This document shows, one piece after another, positions 7,782 to 15,996 of a stretch of 64,000 nucleotides of DNA. Below the pieces are notes generated by a model that saw nothing but the letters and a program-made list of their open reading frames with translations, was not told the origin of the DNA and searched no databases. The DNA is from an uncultured Sinobacteraceae bacterium (GTDB lineage: Bacteria > Pseudomonadota > Gammaproteobacteria > Nevskiales > Nevskiaceae), in assembly GCA_903822975.1 (NCBI GenBank), contig CAIJRD010000015.1, positions 1 to 64,000 on the forward strand, written 5' to 3'. Numbering within the stretch: the stretch's first letter is position 1; each line of letters opens with the position of its first letter. The position numbers and the translations under genes are program-made.

Positions 7782-9257
7782 ATGACGAAAACGCCCGAGA
7801 AGCCGCTGACCCTGACCACTGGCAACGGTGCACCGGTTGCCGATAACCAGAACTCATTGTCGGCGGGGCCGCGCGGCCCGCTGTTGCTGCAAGATTTCCA
7901 CTTGATCGAAAAGCTCGCGCAGTTCAATCGCGAGCGCGTGCCCGAACGCGTGGTTCATGCGAAGGGCTCCGGCGCGTACGGCGAGTTCACCGTCACGCAG
8001 GACATCAGCCGGTACACCAAGGCCAAGTTGTTCGACAGCATTGGCAAGAAGACCGAAGTTTTTTTGCGCTTCTCCACCGTTGGCGGTGAACTGGGCTCGG
8101 CCGATACCGAACGCGATCCGCGCGGTTTCGCCGTAAAGTTCTATACGGAAGAGGGCAATTGGGATCTGGTCGGCAACAACACGCCGGTATTTTTCTTGCG
8201 CGATCCGTCGAAGTTTCCGGACTTTATCCACACGCAGAAGCGCAGTCCGCAGACGCATCTGAAATCGGCGGACATGCAGTGGGATTTCTGGTCGGCATCG
8301 CCGGAGTCGCTGCATCAGGTGACGATTCTGTTTTCCGATCGCGGCACGCCCGACGGTTATCGCTTCATGCACGGCTTCGGAAGCCACACCTTCAGCCTGA
8401 TCAATGCGCGCAATGAACGCGTCTGGGTGAAATGGCACTTCAAGTCGAAACAGGGTGTGAAGAATCTCAGCCCGGCGGATGCCACACGCCTGAAGGGCGA
8501 AGACCCGGATTACGCACAGCGCGATCTTTTCAACGCCATCGCGCGAGGCGACTTTCCGAAGTGGCGCGTCTGCATTCAGGTGATGCCGGAAGCCGATGCG
8601 TCGACCTACCCCATCAATCCGTTCGACCTGACCAAAGTCTGGCCGCACAAGGATTACCCGCTGATCGAAGTCGGCGAGCTGACCCTCAATCGCAATCCGG
8701 TGAATTACTTCGCCGAAGTCGAACAGTCGGCGTTCTCGCCATCCAACATCGTGCCCGGCCTGGGCTTCTCGCCCGACAAGATGCTGCAAGGTCGCCTGTT
8801 CGCATACGCGGACGCGCACCGCTATCGCGTCGGCACCAATCACCAGCAGTTGCCGGTGAATGCGCCGAAATGCCCTTACCACACCAATTATCGCGACGGC
8901 TCCATGCGGTTCGATGCCAACGGCGGCGCGGGTCCGAACTATGAACCGACGATCTTTGGTGCACCGACGCAGGATCCGGCGTATCGAGAGCCGCCACTGG
9001 CGCTTTCGGGTGCGGCCGATCGCTACGATCATCGCGTCGACAGTGACTATTACAGCCAGGTTGGCGACCTGTTCCGCCTGATGAGTCCGGCACAGCAGAA
9101 GTTGCTGATCGACAACATCGTCGGTGCGATGAAGGGAGTTACGCGTCGCGAAATCGTGCTGAAACAGATCGCTCACTTCCGCAAGGCCGATCCGGCCTAC
9201 GGGGCTGGCGTGGCCAAGGGGCTTGGCATCGAAGTCGAGGCGGCGGTCGAGGCTTGA
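7782..9257 (+). CDS. katA: Monofunctional haem catalase
   Basis: Catalase of 491 residues that dismutates hydrogen peroxide to water and oxygen, the small-subunit (clade III-like) size. The catalytic His is in [14 protein letters not shown] (His59), the distal Asn in [13 protein letters not shown] (Asn132/133), and the proximal haem-ligand Tyr in [14 protein letters not shown]. The ATG at 7782 follows AAGAGGA. No signal peptide is seen, so it is cytoplasmic. It is transcribed divergently from rpe across a relatively AT-rich gap, and ends before an intrinsic terminator, suggesting a single-gene unit. Peroxide-responsive control (OxyR-type) would be usual, but I could not identify a convincing operator. 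The symbol katA is by convention for this class. Confidence 0.95.
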   Translation: MTKTPEKPLTLTTGNGAPVADNQNSLSAGPRGPLLLQDFHLIEKLAQFNRERVPERVVHAKGSGAYGEFTVTQDISRYTKAKLFDSIGKKTEVFLRFSTVGGELGSADTERDPRGFAVKFYTEEGNWDLVGNNTPVFFLRDPSKFPDFIHTQKRSPQTHLKSADMQWDFWSASPESLHQVTILFSDRGTPDGYRFMHGFGSHTFSLINARNERVWVKWHFKSKQGVKNLSPADATRLKGEDPDYAQRDLFNAIARGDFPKWRVCIQVMPEADASTYPINPFDLTKVWPHKDYPLIEVGELTLNRNPVNYFAEVEQSAFSPSNIVPGLGFSPDKMLQGRLFAYADAHRYRVGTNHQQLPVNAPKCPYHTNYRDGSMRFDANGGAGPNYEPTIFGAPTQDPAYREPPLALSGAADRYDHRVDSDYYSQVGDLFRLMSPAQQKLLIDNIVGAMKGVTRREIVLKQIAHFRKADPAYGAGVAKGLGIEVEAAVEA

Positions 9258-9303
9258 TCGGCGGTTGATCAAAGCTTCGCGCGAGGATTTCCGATCGATT
9301 CGA

Positions 9304-9327
9304 GGGCGGCTGCGGCCGCCCTTTTTT
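9304..9327 (+). terminator. Rho-independent terminator after catalase
   Basis: A 7-base GC stem GGGCGGC/GCCGCCC with a TGCG loop is followed by six T, about 46 bases after the catalase stop. Confidence 0.88.
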
Positions 9328-9406
9328 CGTCGCCGTTCGAGTCCCGCGCTTTGCGCTCGGCGACGCGTTTGCATAGAGTGAGCGCATCTCCACTCTTGAA
9401 CTCGCC

Positions 9407-9862
9407 ATGGGCATTGCGTTCGGCCTGCATATCCTCTTTGCCGTCCTCTGGGTCGGCGGAATGTTCTTCGCTTACGTCTGCCTGCGGCCTGCCGCCAGCG
9501 CACTCGACGCGGCAACCCGCACCCAGCTGTGGGCGGCGACCTTGGGTCGATTCTTTCCGGTGGTCTTGCTGGCGGTACCGGTAATGCTCGCGAGCGGCTT
9601 GTATATGGTGTCGGTCGAGGGCGGCATGGCCGATGCCGGCCTGCGGATTCATTTGATGCTCGGCATTGGCGTGCTGATGATGCTGCTGTTCCTGCATGTA
9701 TTTTTTGCGCCGTTCCAGAAACTCAAGCGCGCGGTTGCTGCCAACAACACCGCGCAGGCCGTGGCTTCGATTGCGCAGATCCGCAAGCTCGTTGCGGTGA
9801 ACCTGTCACTTGGCATCCTCGTCGTGCTGATTGCCAGCGGCGGCAAATATCTGATCGGCTGA
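9407..9862 (+). CDS. Small four-helix integral membrane protein (CopD-like)
   Basis: A 151-residue protein that is almost entirely hydrophobic, with four predicted transmembrane helices (about residues 1-22, 48-70, 80-103 and 128-148). The first includes [14 protein letters not shown], the His/Trp/Gly pattern typical of CopD-like or related COG-type membrane proteins. It would sit in the inner membrane; substrate or role cannot be read from sequence. Its TGA shares one base with the ATG of purC, so the two are translationally coupled. No strong ribosome-binding site is visible before the ATG. The CopD label is a fold-level resemblance and should not be taken as evidence of copper transport. 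Confidence 0.75.
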   Translation: MGIAFGLHILFAVLWVGGMFFAYVCLRPAASALDAATRTQLWAATLGRFFPVVLLAVPVMLASGLYMVSVEGGMADAGLRIHLMLGIGVLMMLLFLHVFFAPFQKLKRAVAANNTAQAVASIAQIRKLVAVNLSLGILVVLIASGGKYLIG

Positions 9863-10752
9863 TGGACGCGGGTTTGCTGGAATCGCATATCGCCAGCCTG
9901 CCGCTGATTCATCGCGGCAAGGTGCGCGATCTCTACGCGCTGGGCGAGCAGCACTTGCTGATCGTCACGTCCGATCGGCTGTCGGCGTTCGATGTCGTGC
10001 TGCCACAACCCATCCCCGGCAAGGGCGGCGTGTTGAACGCGCTGACCGCCTTCTGGATGCAGCGTTTTTCTGCGCGGATTCCGAATCACTTCGCGCGCGA
10101 AGCAATCGATCTCTCACGCTATCTGACGCCGCAGGAAATACAGCAATGCGCTGGGCGCGCGGTCGTCGTGCGCAAGCTACAGGCGCTTCCGATCGAGGCG
10201 GTTGCCCGCGGCTATTTGATCGGTTCGGGTTGGAAGGACTATCAAGCCAGCGGCGCGGTCTGCGGCATTCCGCTGCCTGCCGGATTGAAGCTCGCCGAGA
10301 AACTGCCGGAGCCGATTTTCACGCCCGCATTTAAGGCGCCGAAAGGCGAACACGACGCCAATATTTCGTACGCCGAAGTCGAGCGCCTGATCGGAGCAGA
10401 ACGCGCTGCCGAGGTCCGCGAAGTTACCTTGGGTCTGTATCGCGAGGCGGCCGAATACGCCGCAGCGCGCGGCATTCTGATTGCCGACACAAAGTTCGAG
10501 TTCGGCGTCGACGCCGACGGCAAGCTACATTTGATCGACGAAGTGCTGACACCCGATTCCTCACGATTCTGGCCGGCCGACGCCTATCGGGTCGGCATCA
10601 GTCCGCCGAGTTTCGACAAGCAGTACGTGCGCGATTACTTGGAAACGCTGGATTGGAATAAGACCGCGCCGGGCCCTGAGTTGCCGGACGACGTGATTGC
10701 CAAGACCGCCGCGAACTATCGCGAGGCGCAGCGCCGATTGACCGGCGGGTAG
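9862..10752 (+). CDS. purC: Phosphoribosylaminoimidazole-succinocarboxamide synthase
   Basis: SAICAR synthase, 296 residues, joins aspartate to CAIR with ATP in purine biosynthesis. The N-terminal [31 protein letters not shown] and [16 protein letters not shown] motifs and the signature [18 protein letters not shown] are all present. The length matches the longer proteobacterial/yeast-like form rather than the E. coli form of about 237 residues. The ATG at 9862 overlaps the stop of the upstream membrane-protein gene by one base; the track ORF start at 9529 is an out-of-register extension through that gene. No terminator is obvious before the next gene. Confidence 0.96.
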   Translation: MDAGLLESHIASLPLIHRGKVRDLYALGEQHLLIVTSDRLSAFDVVLPQPIPGKGGVLNALTAFWMQRFSARIPNHFAREAIDLSRYLTPQEIQQCAGRAVVVRKLQALPIEAVARGYLIGSGWKDYQASGAVCGIPLPAGLKLAEKLPEPIFTPAFKAPKGEHDANISYAEVERLIGAERAAEVREVTLGLYREAAEYAAARGILIADTKFEFGVDADGKLHLIDEVLTPDSSRFWPADAYRVGISPPSFDKQYVRDYLETLDWNKTAPGPELPDDVIAKTAANYREAQRRLTGG

Positions 10753-10869
10753 TCATCCCCCGACGAGGCGGCGTGAGCGGAAACGTGACACTCTTTCGGG
10801 CGGCTGGTCGTGCTGGCCGCAGCGATACAACCACCGTTTGGGCCCTGCCTGTTACGCCGGAGAGACGCC

Positions 10870-11217
10870 ATGCAGATTCGAATCGAGATCGACGTCAAGC
10901 CTGAGGAGTTGCGGCGATTCCTGGGATTGCCGGATGTCGCCGGTCTGCAGGAAGACGTGATTCAATTTTTGCGCGAGAAAGTCGGTGCGGCCAGCGAAAG
11001 CTTCGACCCGGCAACCTTCGTGCGCGACAACTTCGAGTCGCTGAAACGCAGTGCGGCCTGGCGCAAGATTGTCGCCAGTACAAAAATCGCGCGACCGCCG
11101 ACCGTGGAAGAGTCCGCCCCGAGTGCCGCGCCGAAGCCGCGGCGCAAGTCCGCACCCAAACGCAACAACGCGACGACGCGTGCCAAGCGAGCGGCATCGC
11201 CCGACATCCTGGAATAG
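10870..11217 (+). CDS. Small DUF6489-like protein
   Basis: A 115-residue protein starting at the ATG at 10870. The N-terminus (MQIRIEIDVKPEELRRFLGL, then PDVAGLQEDVIQFL) resembles the small DUF6489 family of unknown function. The C-terminal third is basic and rich in Ala, Pro and Lys (KPRRKSAPKRNNATTRAKRA) and likely disordered, which is unlike a minimal family member. It lies downstream of purC and converges on two phasin-type genes whose products also end in Ala/Lys tails, so an association with polyester granules or nucleic acid is conceivable but unproven. The family link is from memory of the N-terminal pattern. Confidence 0.7.
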   Translation: MQIRIEIDVKPEELRRFLGLPDVAGLQEDVIQFLREKVGAASESFDPATFVRDNFESLKRSAAWRKIVASTKIARPPTVEESAPSAAPKPRRKSAPKRNNATTRAKRAASPDILE

Positions 11218-11363
11218 GGTGTCGATCAGCGGTAGTTCGTAATTGCGATTGGCGCGAGGCATGCGTCCAGCCGTTAAGACCTTAGCGTGCACTGCGAAAA
11301 GTGATGAGGAGCCGGAGGCGCCCGCAGCCGACGTTACGAATGCGCCGGCGCATCGCCAGCGCG

Positions 11364-11660
11364 TTAACCGACGGTACTGCCCGGCGATCCGGTAAGGCCT
11401 TTTCCGATGCGACGCCAGAGCGCAACACGCTTGCGATGGTTGCGCAGCAGCCGAGCCTGTGTCGCCGGCATCAGATCAAATTGATTGCGGATCAGTTCGC
11501 CGACATCACGCGCTTTGCGCGCAACCGCGATGCGCTCCTGCAGCGCGTACCAGTGACCATCGAGCAAGCCCGCTTCGTGTACCGCCAGCTCACCGAAACC
11601 ATCGACGGCGCGCCCTAGAATTTGCCGCATGCGCTTGACTCCGGACCCAGGCGATTTCAT
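11364..11660 (-). CDS. Small helical phasin-like protein
   Basis: A 98-residue protein. The ATG at 11660 is chosen because GAGGTGATC lies just upstream with good spacing; the GTG at 11669 is part of that site. The sequence is mostly alpha-helical: an amphipathic stretch with GELAVHEAGLLDGHWYALQERI and RNQFDLMPATQARLLRNHRKRVALW, resembling short uncharacterised phasin-like proteins. There is no signal peptide or membrane segment. It is downstream of the phasin gene at 11768-12256 on the same strand but separated from it by a terminator, so it may have its own promoter. A polyhydroxyalkanoate-granule role is inferred only from helix pattern and neighbour. Confidence 0.6.
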   Translation of the reverse strand: MKSPGSGVKRMRQILGRAVDGFGELAVHEAGLLDGHWYALQERIAVARKARDVGELIRNQFDLMPATQARLLRNHRKRVALWRRIGKGLTGSPGSTVG

Positions 11661-11715
11661 TGCGATCACCTCGAAAAACGCCGGGTCTGTTGAGCGGACT
11701 CGTGACCCGGTTGGA

Positions 11716-11757
11716 GCAAAAATGGTGTCGCGAACACCCGTATCCGCGACACCATTT
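11716..11757 (-). terminator. Rho-independent terminator downstream of the phasin gene
   Basis: A perfect 13-base stem, AAATGGTGTCGCG and its complement, with a 12-base loop. On the minus strand it ends in a T-run (ATTTTTGC), just past the phasin stop at 11768. Confidence 0.85.
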
Positions 11758-11767
11758 CTAAACTGCT

Positions 11768-12256
11768 TTAGAGCGACTTGGCAGCCGCTTTGACCTGCTT
11801 CTTGGCGCCGGTCGCAGCCTTCTTGACGCTCTTGGCCGCGGACTTCGCAGCAGCGGTCGCCTTCTTCACCACCACCGGCTTGCCGGTCAGCTGGCTCTGC
11901 ACGCTTTCGAAGCCGCTCTTGACGGTTTTCAGCAGCTCGTCGCCGGTCTTGCTGAAGGTCGAGACCGTACCGTTGAGGGCGTCGATGAGCTTGTCGGTCG
12001 ACGGCAGATAGGCGATCGGATCGGTGACCACGGCCTTGAAACCATCGGCCTTGGCCTTCTCGAAGCCCGACTTGGCGGAGCTGTAGATGTCCTTGGCGGT
12101 GGCGCTGTGGTCCTTCAGCAGTGCGTGAAAGCTGTCGACGACCAGCGTATTGGCCTGCTTCAGGGTCTCAACCGAAATCTTGACGACTTCCTGACCGTGC
12201 GCGCCAATCGCTTCGACGCGGCCTTTCACATCATCAACGACGCTCTGCAGACTCAT
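11768..12256 (-). CDS. Phasin family protein (PHA granule-associated)
   Basis: A 162-residue phasin-like protein expected to coat polyhydroxyalkanoate granules in the cytoplasm. The ATG at 12256 is preceded by GGGGTATCAGG; the longer track ORF adds residues unlike the family. The body is an amphipathic helical phasin domain (VEAIGAHGQEVVKISVETLK, SFHALLKDHSATAKDIYSSA) followed by a repetitive Ala/Lys tail (AAAKSAAKSVKKAATGAKK) that resembles the histone-like tails of PhaF/PhaI-type phasins and could bind DNA. An inverted repeat lies 38 bases upstream of the start. No polyester synthase gene is in the window, so polymer production depends on genes elsewhere. Confidence 0.85.
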   Translation of the reverse strand: MSLQSVVDDVKGRVEAIGAHGQEVVKISVETLKQANTLVVDSFHALLKDHSATAKDIYSSAKSGFEKAKADGFKAVVTDPIAYLPSTDKLIDALNGTVSTFSKTGDELLKTVKSGFESVQSQLTGKPVVVKKATAAAKSAAKSVKKAATGAKKQVKAAAKSL

Positions 12257-12293
12257 CCTGATACCCCGACTGTTTGTTGGAAAATGAAATTCA

Positions 12294-12322
12294 GTGCAAT
12301 TGCTGCATCGCAACAATTGCAC
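12294..12322. promoter_or_regulatory. 29-bp inverted repeat upstream of phasin gene, possible operator
   Basis: Perfect 9-base arms GTGCAATTG and CAATTGCAC flank 11 bases, and pairing extends inward with one mismatch. On the phasin strand it contains TTGTTGCGATGCAGCAA, a TGC-rich dyad of the type bound by PhaR-like polyester regulators. Assignment to PhaR is inference. Confidence 0.45.
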
Positions 12323-12418
12323 CCAGAATAGCAGTGGCAGAGGGTCTGTCAAGCCCCGCGCACCGAAACAGTGCCGATAGCGAATGGTTTCGCCGGCGCC
12401 CTCTATGGGTCATTTGAA

Positions 12419-14368
12419 CTACTCGTGTTGCGCGCGAAAAGCCCGGATTTCCTGGGTAAAAGCGGCGCTGTACCGCTCGAGCTTGTGACTGCCGACGCCT
12501 GGAATTTCGGCAAATTCGGCGCGGTTGGTGGGCCGACGAGCGGCCATCGCGCGCAGTGCGGCATCGGCGAACACCACATACGGGGGCAGTTTCTGCTCGT
12601 CGGCGAGCTGTTTTCGCAGCGCTCGCAGGCGCTCGAATAACTCGACTTCCAGCGGCGTGCCTTCGCTCGCCGCCGCGCCCGGCTTGCGGGCGCGACCGCC
12701 ACGACCGTTCACCCGCTCGCGTTTGGGCGGTACGGCGATCAGCAGGCGTCGCTCCGCTTTCAGTAGCGCTCGGCTCGATTCGGTGAGCCGCAGAACCGGA
12801 TAGCCGTCGTTGGTCTCTTCGAGCAAGCCCTGATGCAACAGCGCGCGCACCAGCACACGCCACTCGTCCTGCGTGCGTGCCTTGCCAATGCCGTAGACAC
12901 TGAGTTGCTGATGGCCGCGGTCGATCAACTTCTGACTTTCGGCCCCGCGAAGGATCTCGATCAGGTAAGCCGCACCGAAGCGTTGACCACGCTGCGCCAA
13001 ACGCGCGACGCAGGACAAGAACTGTTGGGCTTCGAGTGTCCAATCCTCGACCGGTTTCGGATCCGTGCAGTTGTCGCAGGCGCCGCAAGGTCCGAAGAAT
13101 GCTTCGCCGAAGTAGCCGAGCTGGATCTCGCGTCTACAGGCGCTCGATTCAGCGTAATCGAGCACCTTGCGCAGTTGCTGACGCGCGATTCTCTGTTCCT
13201 GCTCCAGCGCATCGCCTGTCGCGGGATCGATTTTCTGCGCGATCAGGAATTCGGCGGTGCGAATATCGCCGACGCCGAAGTACAGCGTGCAGCGCGCCGG
13301 CTCGCCGTCGCGGCCGGCACGGCCGGCTTCCTGGTAGTAGCCTTCCATCGTCTTCGGCAACTCGTAATGAACGACCCAGCGCACATCGGGTTTATTGATG
13401 CCCATGCCGAAGGCGATCGTCGCGACGATTACTTGTGCGTCGTCACGGATGAAGGCGTCCTGATTGTTGCGGCGCGTCTCGGCGTCGAGTCCAGCGTGAT
13501 AGGGCAGCGCGCGCACGCCATCCTCGGCCAGTTTCGCCGCGAGTTCGTCGACACGTCGCCGCGACAGGCAATAAACAATGCCGGCATCCTGTCCATCGCC
13601 GTTGCCTCCGCGCGCGAGGTCGAGCAACTCGCCGTAAGTCTTCGATGACTTCGGCTTCACTGCGTAGAACAGGTTGGGGCGATTGAAACTGGCGACGTGC
13701 AGGGCCGGCTCGTGCAAGCGCAACTGCGCGGCAATATCGTCACGCACGCGACCGGTGGCAGTGGCGGTGAATGCAAACACCGGAATCTCGGGGAACCGCA
13801 GGCGCAGTTGCCCCATCTGTCGATATTCAGGACGGAAGTCGTGTCCCCATTCGGAAACGCAATGCGCTTCGTCGACTGTGAACGCTGAAATGCCCTGGCG
13901 CGCAATCAGCTGCGGCAGGAAGCCGTCGAGATAGTCCGCCGTCATCAGGCGCTCCGGCGCCAGGTACAACAGCTTGAACTCGCCGCGCAGCACGGCCGAG
14001 GTGCGCTCGAACGCGGTGCGCCCGTCGAGACTTGAATTCAGATACGTCGCGGCAATGCCGTTGTCGGTGAGCAAGCGCACTTGATCCTGCATCAGCGCGA
14101 TCAGCGGCGATACCACGATCATCACGCCAGGGCGCAACAGCGCCGGCAGCTGGAAACACAAGGACTTGCCGCCGCCGGTCGGCATGATCGCAAGCAGATC
14201 GCGACCCGCCAGCGCATCGCGTACCACGGCTTCCTGTCCCGGGCGGAAGGCGTCGAAGCCGAAGTGAAGTTTGAGTGCCTGCTGCAGTCCGGACGAGTCG
14301 GCGCGGTCCGCAGAATGCTGCAGGGATGGACTCGACTCGGGTAACTCAGGCAGATCGGTATGCGGCAC
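12419..14368 (-). CDS. recQ: ATP-dependent DNA helicase RecQ
   Basis: A 3'-5' DNA helicase of superfamily 2 acting in recombination and repair. Helicase motifs: FRPGQEAVV (motif 0), MPTGGGKSLCFQ (Walker A), FTVDEAHCVSEWGHDFRPEY (DEAH box and aromatic loop), FGMGINKPDVRWVVHYELP and QEAGRAGRDG (motif VI). The RQC zinc site is visible as cysteines in SACRREIQLGYFGE and CGACDNCTDP. An HRDC domain closes the protein (LFERLRALRKQLADEQ...IPGVGSHKLERY). I use the GTG at 14368, giving 649 residues; the track start at 14503 would add 45 residues of low family likeness. RecQ is usually about 600-610 residues, so a still later start is possible. It is divergent from the YihY-type gene. Confidence 0.94.
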   Translation of the reverse strand: MPHTDLPELPESSPSLQHSADRADSSGLQQALKLHFGFDAFRPGQEAVVRDALAGRDLLAIMPTGGGKSLCFQLPALLRPGVMIVVSPLIALMQDQVRLLTDNGIAATYLNSSLDGRTAFERTSAVLRGEFKLLYLAPERLMTADYLDGFLPQLIARQGISAFTVDEAHCVSEWGHDFRPEYRQMGQLRLRFPEIPVFAFTATATGRVRDDIAAQLRLHEPALHVASFNRPNLFYAVKPKSSKTYGELLDLARGGNGDGQDAGIVYCLSRRRVDELAAKLAEDGVRALPYHAGLDAETRRNNQDAFIRDDAQVIVATIAFGMGINKPDVRWVVHYELPKTMEGYYQEAGRAGRDGEPARCTLYFGVGDIRTAEFLIAQKIDPATGDALEQEQRIARQQLRKVLDYAESSACRREIQLGYFGEAFFGPCGACDNCTDPKPVEDWTLEAQQFLSCVARLAQRGQRFGAAYLIEILRGAESQKLIDRGHQQLSVYGIGKARTQDEWRVLVRALLHQGLLEETNDGYPVLRLTESSRALLKAERRLLIAVPPKRERVNGRGGRARKPGAAASEGTPLEVELFERLRALRKQLADEQKLPPYVVFADAALRAMAARRPTNRAEFAEIPGVGSHKLERYSAAFTQEIRAFRAQHE

Positions 14369-14554
14369 GCGCCTTTTTAAAGGGCTGTCGTGCCGAAGGC
14401 AAATCGACGCGTTGAAAATCCGTGCGAAAGACCGCGCCGCATCGCACTGAATTGCCGCCGCAATGCGCGGTCGGATAGACGTGGGGTGAATGTGCCGCGA
14501 CAATCAAGGGCGTCGACCGCCGCTCGACCGCCATCTTGAAACCGAGAGTTTTAG

Positions 14555-15889
14555 GTGATTCCAGACCAGTACCGACGCTTGCATGATTGGCTGTGGACGC
14601 GCGAACCGGGTTCGCCGGCACAGCGACGCCTGCTGCACACGGCGCGCTACGTAATCGCGCTGGCGCGCGATTTGATCGAAGGCGAAATCAGCCTGCGCGC
14701 GATGAGCTTGGTCTACACCACACTTTTGTCACTGGTGCCGTTCCTGGCCTTGGCGTTCTCGGTGCTCAAGGCCTTGGGCGTGCACGACAGCCTGCAACCG
14801 GTGTTGCAACAGCTGCTGCAATCGCTGGGTGATCAGGCCACCGCGGTGAGCAACAACATCATCGGTTTCGTCGACAACATCAAGGTCGGCGTACTCGGCT
14901 TCGTCGGCGTGATCACGCTGCTGTACACCGCCGTATCGATGATTTCCAAGATCGAAGGTAGCTTCAATTTCATCTGGAATATCCAGCGTACGCGCGGCCT
15001 CACGCGCCGCTTCAGTGAGTATCTGACCGTACTGCTGGTCGGCCCAATCCTGATCTTTGCCGCACTCGGACTCACCGCCTCGGTGCGCAACAGCAACATC
15101 GTGACGCGCCTCGCATCGATCGAGCCCTTCGGCACGGCGATTCTGCTGCTGACGAAAGCCGCACCGTATGTGCTGATCATCGCGGCCTTCACGTTCCTGT
15201 ACGGCTTCATTCCGAACACGCGCGTGCGTTTGAAGGCGGCGGCCACCGGCGGCGTATTCGCCGGCCTCGCCTGGGAGAGTGCCAGCGCGGGCTTCGCGAC
15301 CTTCGTCTCGGGTTCCACCCAGTACAGCGCGATTTATTCGGGCTTTGCCATCGTCATCGTCTTGCTGATCTGGCTGTACGTCGGCTGGCTCATCATCCTG
15401 TTCGGTTGTCGCCTGTCGTTCTATGTGCAGAACCCGCGCTTTTTAAGAATCACCACGGACCCACCGCCGCCGGGCAGTCGCGAGATCGAACTGGTGTCGC
15501 TGCGCGTGATGGCGGCGATCGCCGAAGGGTATGTCGAGGCCAACGCGCCGACGCTGGAACAGCTGACAAAACGGCTGGGTGTCCCGGTGGAGCGCGTCGA
15601 GCGCAGTATCGATTTGCTGAGTCGTGCAGGTCTGGTGGCCGAGACACTCCCTGAACGACGCTGGTTGCCGCTGCGCGACCCGGCGACCTTGTCCGTCAAC
15701 CAGATCTGGTGTCTGCTGCGCGGACGCACCGAAGATCTGGATCGCAGCGACGCGCAGGCCGTGCACGCCGCTGCGTTTATCAACGACCTTGAAGCCCGTG
15801 TGATGACACAGGCCGCGCCGAGTCTGCGAGATTGGGTTGACGACGCTGCGTCCCCTGCGAAGTCGAGCAAAGACCCGAGCAAAGCCTAG
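14555..15889 (+). CDS. YihY/UPF0761-type inner membrane protein
   Basis: A 444-residue inner membrane protein of the YihY family (historically mislabelled ribonuclease BN). About six transmembrane helices lie between residues 60 and 300, including ISLRAMSLVYTTLLSLVPFL and a conserved GFIPNTRVRLKAAATGGVFA segment. The C-terminal 130 residues are soluble and include a winged-helix-like stretch (LEQLTKRLGVPVERVERSI). The start is GTG at 14555; no strong ribosome-binding site is seen. It is divergent from recQ and precedes fadD by about 100 bases. The biochemical function of the family is not settled. Confidence 0.88.
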   Translation: MIPDQYRRLHDWLWTREPGSPAQRRLLHTARYVIALARDLIEGEISLRAMSLVYTTLLSLVPFLALAFSVLKALGVHDSLQPVLQQLLQSLGDQATAVSNNIIGFVDNIKVGVLGFVGVITLLYTAVSMISKIEGSFNFIWNIQRTRGLTRRFSEYLTVLLVGPILIFAALGLTASVRNSNIVTRLASIEPFGTAILLLTKAAPYVLIIAAFTFLYGFIPNTRVRLKAAATGGVFAGLAWESASAGFATFVSGSTQYSAIYSGFAIVIVLLIWLYVGWLIILFGCRLSFYVQNPRFLRITTDPPPPGSREIELVSLRVMAAIAEGYVEANAPTLEQLTKRLGVPVERVERSIDLLSRAGLVAETLPERRWLPLRDPATLSVNQIWCLLRGRTEDLDRSDAQAVHAAAFINDLEARVMTQAAPSLRDWVDDAASPAKSSKDPSKA

Positions 15890-15908
15890 CCGGGTGGGCA
15901 AATTTCCC

Positions 15909-15914
15909 TATAAT
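15909..15914 (+). promoter_or_regulatory. Possible -10 element upstream of fadD
   Basis: TATAAT lies 82 bases before the fadD ATG, directly after the YihY stop. No good -35 hexamer is seen 16-18 bases upstream, so this is a weak candidate. Confidence 0.3.
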
Positions 15915-15996
15915 CGCGTCGTGCGTAGCGGCGATTCCAGGGTGATTCGGCGTTTTGCGCAACTAATAACGACCTATAAATCTGGCACGGAGACTG

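Noticed and set aside
7854-9515. 553-aa minus-strand ORF opposite the catalase gene
   Set aside because: It is a shadow of katA in GC-rich DNA; the translation is Arg/Ala/Gly-rich with no family motif.
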